A stretch of 8,988 bases of DNA, taken from NCBI GenBank assembly GCA_021827875.1, contig JAKAUA010000009.1, positions 1 to 8,988 on the forward strand, given 5' to 3'. Below are positions 1 through 6,090 of the stretch, in pieces (the stretch's first letter is position 1; every line of letters begins with the position of its first letter). This DNA comes from a bacterium. Its GTDB lineage: Bacteria; Babelota; Babeliae; Babelales; Vermiphilaceae. Both the position numbers and the translations under genes were made by a program. Under the pieces are notes generated by a model, which saw only the letters and a list, made by a program, of their open reading frames with translations, made no database searches and had not been told where the DNA came from.

Positions 1-41
1 TAACACGAATTTTTTGTGCAGTTTATATTGCTGCATATTTA

Positions 42-81
42 AAAAGGCCTCCCTAAAATTGGTTTGTTTTGGAGGCCTTTT
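42..81. terminator. Bidirectional intrinsic terminator
   Basis: An 11-bp perfect stem pairs 42-52 (AAAAGGCCTCC) with 71-81 (GGAGGCCTTTT) around an 18-nt loop. Read leftward, the second arm ends in a run of T, which suits termination of the smpB/102-aa transcript. Read rightward it also ends in TTTT, so it could serve a convergent gene beyond the left edge. Bases 82-146 hold nothing else I can recognise. Confidence 0.85.
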
Positions 82-146
82 ATTTTACCATTTTTTTCTC
101 AAATGTGTTTGAACCTGGTCAACAGATTGCTTACCTCATTACCCAT

Positions 147-171
147 TGAGCAAACTCCCTTTCATTGCTCA
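147..171. other. Small inverted repeat over the 102-aa gene's stop codon
   Basis: TGAGCAA at 147-153 pairs perfectly with TTGCTCA at 165-171 across an 11-nt loop. The right arm includes the TGA stop (169-171) of the leftward 102-aa gene. There is no T-tract after it on either strand, so it is not a terminator by itself. It could protect the mRNA 3' end or be chance. Confidence 0.35.
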
Positions 172-477
172 TTTGGACAATACAACACGTGATATACAGT
201 GTTTTGTAGTGCTCGTTGTAATAACAACGCCTTGTTTTAAAATGCCTCTTAATGTCTTCACATCTTCACAGTCAGAATACTGAAACGAGATTATATCCGA
301 TTTTTCTATAGTAAATACCTTCAAACTTATGGCCGAATCCATTATTACTTGCGTCGGGTTTTCAATCATCATACATTCCAACCGTATCTTCTCCTGAGGC
401 AATGATACTGATGCTTCCATTGCCCATGCAGCATTTCCTAATAAAAGCAAGAGGGTTATTATACAGAAATATCTCAT
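169..477 (-). CDS. Small exported protein of unknown function (102 aa)
   Basis: I do not recognise this protein. Residues 1-19 form a clear Sec signal peptide: a short basic start (MRYF), a leucine/isoleucine-rich core, and a probable signal peptidase I site after A-W-A. The mature part is only about 83 residues, with alternating hydrophobic stretches that suggest beta strands and three cysteines (35, 70, 94). There is no lipobox or further membrane segment. It should therefore act in the periplasm or outside the cell. The start has a good ribosome-binding site, AGGAG at 483-487, five bases before the ATG. That site overlaps the smpB stop codon (486-488), so translation is probably coupled to smpB. 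A terminator at 42-81 closes the transcript. The reading frame is convincing; the function is unknown. Confidence 0.75.
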   Translation of the reverse strand: MRYFCIITLLLLLGNAAWAMEASVSLPQEKIRLECMMIENPTQVIMDSAISLKVFTIEKSDIISFQYSDCEDVKTLRGILKQGVVITTSTTKHCISRVVLSK

Positions 478-485
478 ATAAACTC

Positions 486-944
486 CTATATTTTATACTT
501 GCCGCGCAATTCACGTGATGTTTCACGCTTAATATCGCGCTCTTTTAATTCCTGTTTCTTACCCGCTGCTTTTTTATGCTTAGCCAGGCCAACGGATACT
601 TTTACCAGATTGCGATCATTTAAATAGAGCTTTAAAGGGACAAGTGTCACCCCTTTTGATGAAACTTCGCCCACCAAACGAGAAAGTTCTTTGCGATGCA
701 CTAATAGCTTGCGACTACGACGTGCAGCCTCTTCGTTCTGGCGATATGCTTTTTCATACGGGGTAATCTGCATATTAATAATAAAGAGTTCGCCATTATG
801 AATATTGGCAAATGCCCCAATGAGCGAAGCATGGCCCGCACGGATTGATTTTACCTCATCACCGGTAAGTACAATCCCCGCCTCGATGGTGTCCAGGATT
901 TCATAGTCATGAAAGGCTTTTTTGTTTTGTGTTATGATTTTCAT
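486..944 (-). CDS. smpB: SsrA-binding protein SmpB (trans-translation factor)
   Basis: SmpB binds tmRNA and brings it to ribosomes stalled on broken mRNAs, so that the nascent chain is tagged for degradation and the ribosome released. The 152-aa length is normal. Family hallmarks are visible in order: NKKAFHDYEI at 7-16, the L-x-G-x-EVKSIRAG segment at 26-37, ITPYEKAY at 60-67, RSRKLLVHRKEL at 76-87, and G-x-TLVPLKLYL at 98-108. The basic C-terminal tail (about 121-152), which lies in the mRNA channel and decoding centre, is present. However, the usual G-K-K-x-x-D-K-R stretch reads H-K-K-A-A-G-K-K (123-130), so the Asp is Gly. The Shine-Dalgarno is weak (AAAG about 8 bases upstream). It is the first gene of a leftward pair with the 102-aa exported protein. 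No tmRNA gene is visible here. Confidence 0.96.
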   Translation of the reverse strand: MKIITQNKKAFHDYEILDTIEAGIVLTGDEVKSIRAGHASLIGAFANIHNGELFIINMQITPYEKAYRQNEEAARRSRKLLVHRKELSRLVGEVSSKGVTLVPLKLYLNDRNLVKVSVGLAKHKKAAGKKQELKERDIKRETSRELRGKYKI

Positions 945-1052
945 GTAAATCTTTAAAAATAGAAATTTTAGTTTTTAAAAGAGTAACAAAGAGTAAGAGT
1001 GCGTGCAATAAAGGATTTAATGAGTCGTTCTAAAATTCAGATGTAGCAATCT

Positions 1053-1081
1053 TTGAAAAATAAGACAATTTAGGCTATTCT
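1053..1081 (+). promoter_or_regulatory. Candidate sigma-70-type promoter for the 225-aa gene
   Basis: TTGAAA (1053-1058) and TATTCT (1076-1081) are separated by 17 bp. Transcription would start near 1088, giving a leader of about 115 nt that contains hairpin repeat copy A. A weaker opposite-strand pair for smpB (TTGTTA at 1081-1086, TTATTT at 1058-1063, 17 bp apart) overlaps it. An exact 9-bp direct repeat (AAAGAGTAA at 978-986 and 988-996) lies between here and smpB. These are matches by eye only. Confidence 0.45.
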
Positions 1082-1110
1082 AACAACAGCCCGACATAGC
1101 CTCTCGGCGG

Positions 1111-1159
1111 CCTGTGCGCCGAAGCTTGCCGAGATCGAAATCCCGGATAAGCGTAGGCG
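1111..1159 (+). repeat. Dispersed structured hairpin repeat, copy A
   Basis: This 49-bp unit matches 6091-6139 without gaps at 34 of 49 positions. Left arm 1117-1127 pairs with right arm 1149-1159 except for a G.A and an A.G mismatch that both copies keep. Inside, 1129-1131 pairs with 1144-1146, and 1133-1135 with 1140-1142, capped by the tetraloop CGAA (1136-1139). All paired positions that differ from copy B are compensated. A competing local stem (TCTCGGC 1102-1108 with GCCGAGA 1128-1134) could form with upstream sequence. The element lies in the likely 5' leader of the 225-aa gene, about 35 bp before its ribosome-binding site. Confidence 0.75.
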
Positions 1160-1204
1160 TACGACGTGGCTAAAAATAAAACCTAGCGTAAAAAGGAATT
1201 TCTC

Positions 1205-1882
1205 ATGATAAAACAAACTATCCTTTTCTGCTTAGCCGGCTCATTTTTTTGGGCCAACTCTCTTGCCGCACACTTTGAACAAAAATTGCTCGTAGGATCA
1301 GTGCAGTTTCCAAAGACCATAGAAAGCATGGAAGACATATGCATCTATTATGGCGGAAAGAAAATAAATACCGAGGTTGACCGCGAAGGCAGACGCATCT
1401 CTTTTTCTCTCTCAGAAAAAAAACATCGCACTATATTCTACTTATTGGTTGTAGATTGCGCCAATATGAGCATGCAAACGACAGATACCAACACGGTCCA
1501 ATATTTAAAGACGGTACCCAATGAACCCTATAAATTCTATATTCTTGAACTTATTGACGGTATTGATAAAAATGAAAAATCATACTGGCGCATAAAACAA
1601 ACCCGTTTATCTGATTCAGGACACATACCTGATGATGCTATTATTGTCTGCTACAATCCCGACTTTGTTGAAAAAATAGAAGGCGGCAGTGAGCTTGAGT
1701 TTCCTAAGATTTATATTAAAGAAGATATTCTCTCGATCGTTGGCTCAGACAGCCTCTTGCATGATCAAACAGTGCAAGCACTCTTGTCATCTATCGATTA
1801 CAATTCACTCCACAGCTCTATTAAGCATCAAGTCAAACAAAATATTGCTTTAAAAACTATTATTATTGCACCGGAAAATTAA
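1205..1882 (+). CDS. Exported protein of unknown function (225 aa)
   Basis: I do not recognise this family. The N-terminus is a Sec signal peptide: MIKQ, then a hydrophobic core at about 5-18, with probable cleavage after A-N-S-L-A-A (about residue 22). The mature protein is about 203 residues with no second membrane segment. It looks beta-rich through about residue 175, with short hydrophobic strands such as TIFYLLVVDC (76-85) and FYILELIDGI (111-120). A more helical C-terminal part follows (about 184-218). Cysteines are at 46, 85 and 149 in the mature part. The start is supported by AAGGA at 1193-1197, seven bases before the ATG. tsaD begins 7 bp after its stop, so the two are probably co-transcribed; no functional link is implied. 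Its likely place is the periplasm or beyond. Confidence 0.8.
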   Translation: MIKQTILFCLAGSFFWANSLAAHFEQKLLVGSVQFPKTIESMEDICIYYGGKKINTEVDREGRRISFSLSEKKHRTIFYLLVVDCANMSMQTTDTNTVQYLKTVPNEPYKFYILELIDGIDKNEKSYWRIKQTRLSDSGHIPDDAIIVCYNPDFVEKIEGGSELEFPKIYIKEDILSIVGSDSLLHDQTVQALLSSIDYNSLHSSIKHQVKQNIALKTIIIAPEN

Positions 1883-1889
1883 TCGCTTT

Positions 1890-2909
1890 ATGAATATCAT
1901 CTTGGGCATCGAGTCATCATGTGATGAGACTGCAGCGGCTATTTATCATCAAGAAAAGGGCATCATTGCTCATGCATTATTCTCACAAATCGCATTGCAC
2001 AAAGAATTTGGCGGTGTAATTCCCGAAATTGCATCACGCTCTCATCTGGAAAAAATAAATAGCATTGTGCAAGAAGTCCTCGATCGCGCAAAAATAACAT
2101 TAACTGATATAACAACAGTCGCTGTCACCAGCAAACCGGGACTGCCCGGTTCTCTATTGGTCGGAGTCAGCTTTGCCAAAGCATTGGCTCTTGCACGCAA
2201 CATTCCTATTATTGGCGTTAATCACTTAGAAGGACATGTCTTCTCCGCCTGCATCGAAAATCAGGTACCATTTCCTCATCTGTGCATTACTGCATCAGGT
2301 GGTCATACCAGCATGTACCTTGTACATGGTTTTGGTGACTATACTCTAGTCGGCGAAACTCTTGATGACGCTGCCGGCGAAGCTTTTGATAAAATTTCAA
2401 AATTATTAAATTTGGGATACCCCGGCGGCCCGATTATAGAAAAGTTGGCATCAGAAGTAGCATTTGAAGATTTTTTCCATTACACGCGCGGTAATAGCAA
2501 AACGACAGATTTTAGTTTTTCCGGTCTTAAAACAGCCGTGTTGTATGACTTGGTTGCTCGCGGGGCGTATGATATGAAAGTAAAAAAATTTTTAAAAGAA
2601 GATGATCTTTATTTTAAACAGCAAGTTGCCAGTTCTCTGCTGGTAGCTATTACAGAGATTTTTAAAAATAAAATTAGCCTCGCACTCAAACTGCACCCGG
2701 AAATTAAAGCAGTCACTTTTGTCGGTGGTGTTGCTTGCAATAAATATATAAAAAGAGAGCTCACGCAGTTGGCACAAAAATTAAATGTTGCCTTCTTTAC
2801 TCCATCACCAACTTATTGCACTGATAATGGCGCAATGATTGCATTTGTTGGCAATTATATGGCTGCAAAAGGACAATTCTCTGATCTTACGCTAGATATT
2901 CTGAAATAA
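1890..2909 (+). CDS. tsaD: tRNA N6-adenosine threonylcarbamoyltransferase TsaD
   Basis: TsaD transfers the threonylcarbamoyl group from threonylcarbamoyl-AMP to A37 of ANN-decoding tRNAs (t6A), working in the cytoplasm with TsaB and TsaE. The ASKHA-fold signatures are all present: IESSCDETAAA (7-17), the metal-binding NHLEGH with His112 and His116, SGGHTS (136-141), GETLDDAAGEAFDK (155-168), GYPGGP (176-181), SFSGLKTA (209-216), GGVACNK (279-285), and CTDNGAMIA with the ligand Asp312. The 339-aa length is normal. I start at ATG 1890. A TTG at 1866 would add eight non-conserved residues, overlap the upstream gene and lack a ribosome-binding site. Shine-Dalgarno support for the ATG is also weak (GGA 14 bases upstream), which fits coupling to the preceding gene. 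The usual G-P-G-L turn reads K-P-G-L (82-85). Confidence 0.97.
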   Translation: MNIILGIESSCDETAAAIYHQEKGIIAHALFSQIALHKEFGGVIPEIASRSHLEKINSIVQEVLDRAKITLTDITTVAVTSKPGLPGSLLVGVSFAKALALARNIPIIGVNHLEGHVFSACIENQVPFPHLCITASGGHTSMYLVHGFGDYTLVGETLDDAAGEAFDKISKLLNLGYPGGPIIEKLASEVAFEDFFHYTRGNSKTTDFSFSGLKTAVLYDLVARGAYDMKVKKFLKEDDLYFKQQVASSLLVAITEIFKNKISLALKLHPEIKAVTFVGGVACNKYIKRELTQLAQKLNVAFFTPSPTYCTDNGAMIAFVGNYMAAKGQFSDLTLDILK

Positions 2910-2912
2910 AAT

Positions 2913-2950
2913 AGGGCGCTGTTTTTGGCGCCCTCTAAATATTATTTTTT
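2913..2950. terminator. Intrinsic terminator between convergent tsaD and J-domain gene
   Basis: AGGGCGC (2913-2919) pairs with GCGCCCT (2928-2934) over an 8-nt loop. Rightward, a T-run follows at 2944-2949 after a short A/T gap. Leftward, the opposite strand reads ATTTTATTT after the stem. The 57-bp gap between two convergent stop codons is the expected place for a shared terminator. Confidence 0.75.
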
Positions 2951-2966
2951 CAAAAATATACTGTAA

Positions 2967-3974
2967 TTATAATGATGCTTTGGAATGCTCCAATAAACCT
3001 CTGATATTGACTCTCCTTGTCTTCGCGCCAACTGATTCTAAGGCAGCTTGATCCTTCACAACTGCATCATAAATATTTCGTTGTATTGGATCGGATAAAA
3101 CCATAGATGCATTGTTTACTTTACAGAATTCATTCTTATCGCCATCTTTATCAGGATGTAATTTTGATAAAAGTCTTTTTGCTTTTGTCTTAATGGTCTC
3201 TTGGGAGGCATCAGAGCCTAAATCAAGATCACCGTAGTAATCGGTGCTTCTATATGCCTTAATCTGAGCCATCTCATTATAATGGCGCGACAACCTGACG
3301 CGTATAAATGCATCACGCTCTTCTTGATATCTTTTATCATCCTCACTGCGATGTGTATTATTGATGGCGCCTATTACGATTTTCCATCCTAACAAAGAAT
3401 AACAAGCATCAACCTTTTTTAAACATTTTTTTGATTGGCTTATTAAAGAGTTTATATCATCACATAGATCCTTAATATCTAGGAGGCTAATATTAAGTTC
3501 GCTATCTGTATCTGTTAGGCGCTTTTTATAAAACTCGTTTTCAATGACTTGCTTATTATGGTGTCGTTCTTTGGCAAGTACAAGCAGTGCAAGTAGCACA
3601 GTACTTCTGTATGCATCGGCCGGCACAAATCCTGCCGCTTGATAATGACTATTTGTGCTTTCAATTATTTCAGAATCGCAATATTGTTGCTCATCTTCCG
3701 GAGGTAGCACAATAGCATCGCGACGCTCTTGCAAATGATGAGCCTGTAGAGCCAAAGTGCGTAGCATCTTCATGTTATTTTCTCTCTCTACAATTACTCC
3801 TGGAAGCCACTTTTTATAAATCAAGTAGAGAGAACTACCAATACCTATTGCCGCCGCACCAGCAATAATAAATGGCTTCTTCAAGCTCGATAAAAAAGAT
3901 TTTTCTTCAGAATAAATAAACGAAAAACTTCCCATTAAGGAAAGAACTAAAAGAAAATTAGCAGTTCTTTTCAT
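2967..3974 (-). CDS. Membrane-anchored J-domain (DnaJ-like) protein
   Basis: The C-terminal part (about 245-303) is a J-domain: DYYGDLDLG at 245-253, a basic helix II, the HPD tripeptide at 273-275 that stimulates Hsp70 ATPase, and VLSDPIQRNIYD (292-303) as helices III-IV. The Gly/Phe region, zinc fingers and substrate domains of classical DnaJ are absent, so this is a class III J-protein. The N-terminus has a signal-peptide-like segment (1-22, possible cleavage after I-Y-S), then a second hydrophobic helix (about 34-53) followed by YKKW. If the first segment is cleaved, the J-domain would face the cytoplasm, where DnaK resides. The middle (about 60-240) is charged, largely helical and unfamiliar. 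It stands alone between two terminators, with a modest GAGG site 11 bases before the ATG. The J-domain is firm; topology and client are inference. Confidence 0.88.
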   Translation of the reverse strand: MKRTANFLLVLSLMGSFSFIYSEEKSFLSSLKKPFIIAGAAAIGIGSSLYLIYKKWLPGVIVERENNMKMLRTLALQAHHLQERRDAIVLPPEDEQQYCDSEIIESTNSHYQAAGFVPADAYRSTVLLALLVLAKERHHNKQVIENEFYKKRLTDTDSELNISLLDIKDLCDDINSLISQSKKCLKKVDACYSLLGWKIVIGAINNTHRSEDDKRYQEERDAFIRVRLSRHYNEMAQIKAYRSTDYYGDLDLGSDASQETIKTKAKRLLSKLHPDKDGDKNEFCKVNNASMVLSDPIQRNIYDAVVKDQAALESVGAKTRRVNIRGLLEHSKASL

Positions 3975-4013
3975 AATCGCAATAACCTCGATAAAAATTT
4001 CTAATAGTACAAT

Positions 4014-4039
4014 ATTATAATGTCTGCTCTTAAAGTCAA
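4014..4039 (-). promoter_or_regulatory. Candidate promoter of the J-domain gene
   Basis: On the minus strand a perfect TATAAT lies at 4014-4019. The nearest -35-like box is TTGACT (4034-4039) with only 14 bp between them, shorter than the usual 16-18, so the -35 assignment is doubtful. The position fits: it is about 40 bp before the J-domain gene's ATG and directly downstream of the rho terminator. Confidence 0.4.
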
Positions 4040-4040
4040 T

Positions 4041-4077
4041 AAAAAAGAGCTCAGATAAAAAATCTGAGCTCTTTTTT
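4041..4077 (-). terminator. Strong intrinsic terminator of rho
   Basis: A 16-bp perfect stem pairs 4041-4056 with 4062-4077 around an AAAAA loop. The core is GAGCTCAGAT and the arms end in six A/T pairs, giving a T-run on either strand. It starts 22 bp past the rho stop codon. It therefore ends rho transcription without needing Rho and separates rho from the J-domain gene promoter. Confidence 0.9.
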
Positions 4078-4099
4078 CACATTCTTATCAACTAGTCAA

Positions 4100-5749
4100 C
4101 TAGCTATTGCCGTTTGTTGTTCCGGCTGTTTTCTTGTTGATCGATTCAAGAAACTCTTCGTTTGTTTTATGTTTCTTCATCTTATCAATCAAGAATTCCA
4201 TGCTTTCAATAGCATTCATGGTAGCAAGGAACTTTTGCATCACCCAGACTTTGTTCAAGACATCTTCTGTCTGCAACAATTCGTCACGGCGAGTGCCGGA
4301 GACAAGCAAGTCAAATGCAGGGTATACACGGCGATTTGCAAGTTTGCGTGTCATATGCATTTCCATATTACCGGTACCTTTGAATTCTTCGTAAATTACT
4401 TCATCCATACGAGAACCGGTATCAATTAATGCAGAAGCTAGGATAGTTAACGAGCCACCTTCTTCTGTATTACGCGCTGCACCAAAGAATCGTTTTGGTC
4501 TTTGCAATGCAGTTGCATCAACGCCACCGGTTAATACTTTGCCCGATGCCGGTGCAATAGTATTATAAGCACGTGCGAGACGAGTTAAAGAATCAAGGAT
4601 AATAACCACGTCCTTGCCTGTTTCAACCAAGCGTTTTGCTTTTTCAAGCACAATTTCAGCAACTTGTACGTGACGATCAACTGATTCATCAAAGGTAGAG
4701 CTAATTACTTCTGCGGTAGTGCCTTTTACCGTACGCTTCATATCAGCAACTTCTTCAGGACGCTCGTCAATAAGAAGCACAATTAAGTATACTTCCGGAT
4801 GATTTGCAATAATGGCCTGAGCAGTTTCTTTGAGCAATACCGTTTTACCGACCTTTGGCTGTGCAACGATTAATCCACGCTGCCCTTTACCAATTGGGGT
4901 AAATAGATCCATAACACGGGTAGAGATTACCGCAGGATCATACTCAAGATTGAACTTTTTCAAAGGATGTTGTGGCGAGAGGCGGTCAAAGTTAAGACGA
5001 TCTTCATTTTGAGACGCATCAATAAAGTTAACTTTAGTAATTTTTAATAAAGCAAAATATTTTTCGCCATCTTTTGGCTTGCGAATAACACCGGTAACCG
5101 TATCGCCCGTTCTTAAATTAAAGCGTCTGATTTGCGACGGAGATACATAGACATCATCAGGTCCGGATACATAATCAAACTTTGATGAACGTAAGAAGCC
5201 AAAGCCATCCGGTAATTTTTCTAATACCCCTTCAACCTCTATTTCAAGATCGGGATGCGCTTCAACAACTTTAATTCTTTTTATAAGTTCATCTTTGCTC
5301 ATTAATACAGCACCAACAATACCTAAGCGACGTGCATATAAATTGAGCTCAGTCAAAGAAAGTGTTTCTAGCGCAATTTTGCGTTGTTCCATTGGTCTTT
5401 GTTGAGCTTGTTCACCGCCTTCACGCTGAGTGTCAGCATCTGAGACTACTTCGCCCATTTCTCTGCTTTGGGGATTTTGTTGTGCATTACGATCGCGATA
5501 ACGCTGATTTGACCGTCCTTGTGCATAGGGATGACGACCACTGCGACGCTGTTGTCTCTCAGGAGCTTGTGTTTGCTGAGGCGCTTCGGCTTTTTGCGCC
5601 GGAGATGCTACCTGCTCATTATCACGATGTTCATCGTGAGGGATAGTTGTCTCATCAAGATCTCGCTGATGACTGGTCAACTCAGTATCATGCTCATCCT
5701 TAGGGTCATACGGTTTCGCTTGAACTACTCGTGGATCTTGAGCGCTCAT
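4100..5749 (-). CDS. rho: Transcription termination factor Rho, with long disordered N-terminal extension
   Basis: Rho is a hexameric RNA-dependent ATPase/translocase that ends transcription of untranslated RNA. Domains in order: the Rho N-terminal helical domain (about 122-165), the cold-shock-like primary RNA-binding domain (about 168-242, with GFGFLRS at 182-188), and the RecA-like motor. The motor shows Walker A QPKVGKT (297-303, Lys302), LLIDERPEEV (325-334), Walker B VVIILDS (381-387), the secondary-site loop GKVLTGGVDATAL (403-415), RPKRFFGAARN (417-427) and GTRRDELL (485-492). The 549-aa length exceeds E. coli Rho (419). Nearly all the excess is residues 1-120, rich in Gln, Arg, Glu, Asp and Pro and predicted disordered. 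LLIDER is intact, so no bicyclomycin-resistance change is seen there. AAAGGAG (5756-5762) sits six bases before the ATG. It is monocistronic, followed by its own terminator. Confidence 0.98.
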   Translation of the reverse strand: MSAQDPRVVQAKPYDPKDEHDTELTSHQRDLDETTIPHDEHRDNEQVASPAQKAEAPQQTQAPERQQRRSGRHPYAQGRSNQRYRDRNAQQNPQSREMGEVVSDADTQREGGEQAQQRPMEQRKIALETLSLTELNLYARRLGIVGAVLMSKDELIKRIKVVEAHPDLEIEVEGVLEKLPDGFGFLRSSKFDYVSGPDDVYVSPSQIRRFNLRTGDTVTGVIRKPKDGEKYFALLKITKVNFIDASQNEDRLNFDRLSPQHPLKKFNLEYDPAVISTRVMDLFTPIGKGQRGLIVAQPKVGKTVLLKETAQAIIANHPEVYLIVLLIDERPEEVADMKRTVKGTTAEVISSTFDESVDRHVQVAEIVLEKAKRLVETGKDVVIILDSLTRLARAYNTIAPASGKVLTGGVDATALQRPKRFFGAARNTEEGGSLTILASALIDTGSRMDEVIYEEFKGTGNMEMHMTRKLANRRVYPAFDLLVSGTRRDELLQTEDVLNKVWVMQKFLATMNAIESMEFLIDKMKKHKTNEEFLESINKKTAGTTNGNS

Positions 5750-5968
5750 TAAAAGCTCCTTTGAAAAGAGAAAGAATAGAAGATTATCATTGAAAAAATC
5801 CTTTAGAATGGATAGTTACATCTAGAATACGCTTTACAGAACTATGCGATTTCTAGTTACTAAAATACAGACATATATGTTTGTATACTGCGGCATGCAG
5901 CACAACCATATATTATTTATTTAAATTCTTGCGAAAATGCATTTCATTACTGTCAATATGTTTATATT

Positions 5969-5988
5969 TGACCACAAAGCGATGGTCA
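5969..5988. promoter_or_regulatory. Operator-like inverted repeat upstream of rho
   Basis: TGACCA (5969-5974) and TGGTCA (5983-5988) form a perfect 6-bp inverted repeat with an 8-bp centre, a 14-bp centre-to-centre arrangement compatible with a dimeric regulator or a small RNA hairpin. It is about 220 bp before the rho start. No regulator gene is nearby, and a 6-bp arm can arise by chance. Confidence 0.25.
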
Positions 5989-6053
5989 TTGTTAGTGTTG
6001 CATTCATTATAAAATGATGTCAACGGAAAAAATAAAGCACATTTTTTTTAATA

Positions 6054-6084
6054 GAGTAGATACAAATAATTTTTGCATCTACTC
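6054..6084. other. Hairpin between secF and rho without a T-tract
   Basis: GAGTAGAT (6054-6061) pairs with ATCTACTC (6077-6084). On the minus strand the stem extends by a G.U and a C-G pair. The homopolymer next to it is a T-run upstream on the plus strand (6042-6049), which becomes an A-run after the stem in secF's direction, so a standard intrinsic terminator is not formed. Role unclear. Confidence 0.45.
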
Positions 6085-6090
6085 ATTATA

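Noticed and set aside
1..3. TAA at the very start as the stop of a gene outside the window
   Set aside because: A three-base match cannot be supported without the upstream sequence.
945..1204. A tmRNA (ssrA) gene next to smpB
   Set aside because: No tRNA-like ends, no terminal CCA-compatible acceptor stem and no tag-like reading frame are visible.
1866..1889. TTG start giving TsaD eight extra residues
   Set aside because: No ribosome-binding site, overlap with the upstream gene, and the extra residues precede the conserved N-terminal start of the family (MNIILGIESS).
2592..2777. Minus-strand 61-codon frame inside tsaD
   Set aside because: Antisense to conserved tsaD coding sequence; its residues are the by-product of AT-rich codons.
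5577..5601. GGCGC/GCGCC hairpin within the rho coding region
   Set aside because: It falls in the low-complexity N-terminal coding segment and has only a 5-bp stem; best explained by codon use.
4107..5752. Several plus-strand open frames of 60-95 codons opposite rho
   Set aside because: They lie entirely on the complement of a clear rho reading frame, have no family-like features and no supported ribosome-binding sites.
5958..6017. 19-residue plus-strand peptide (MFIFDHKAMVIVSVAFIIK) in the rho upstream region
   Set aside because: No ribosome-binding site or promoter in front; hydrophobic codons are expected in AT-rich DNA. Only conservation would revive it.
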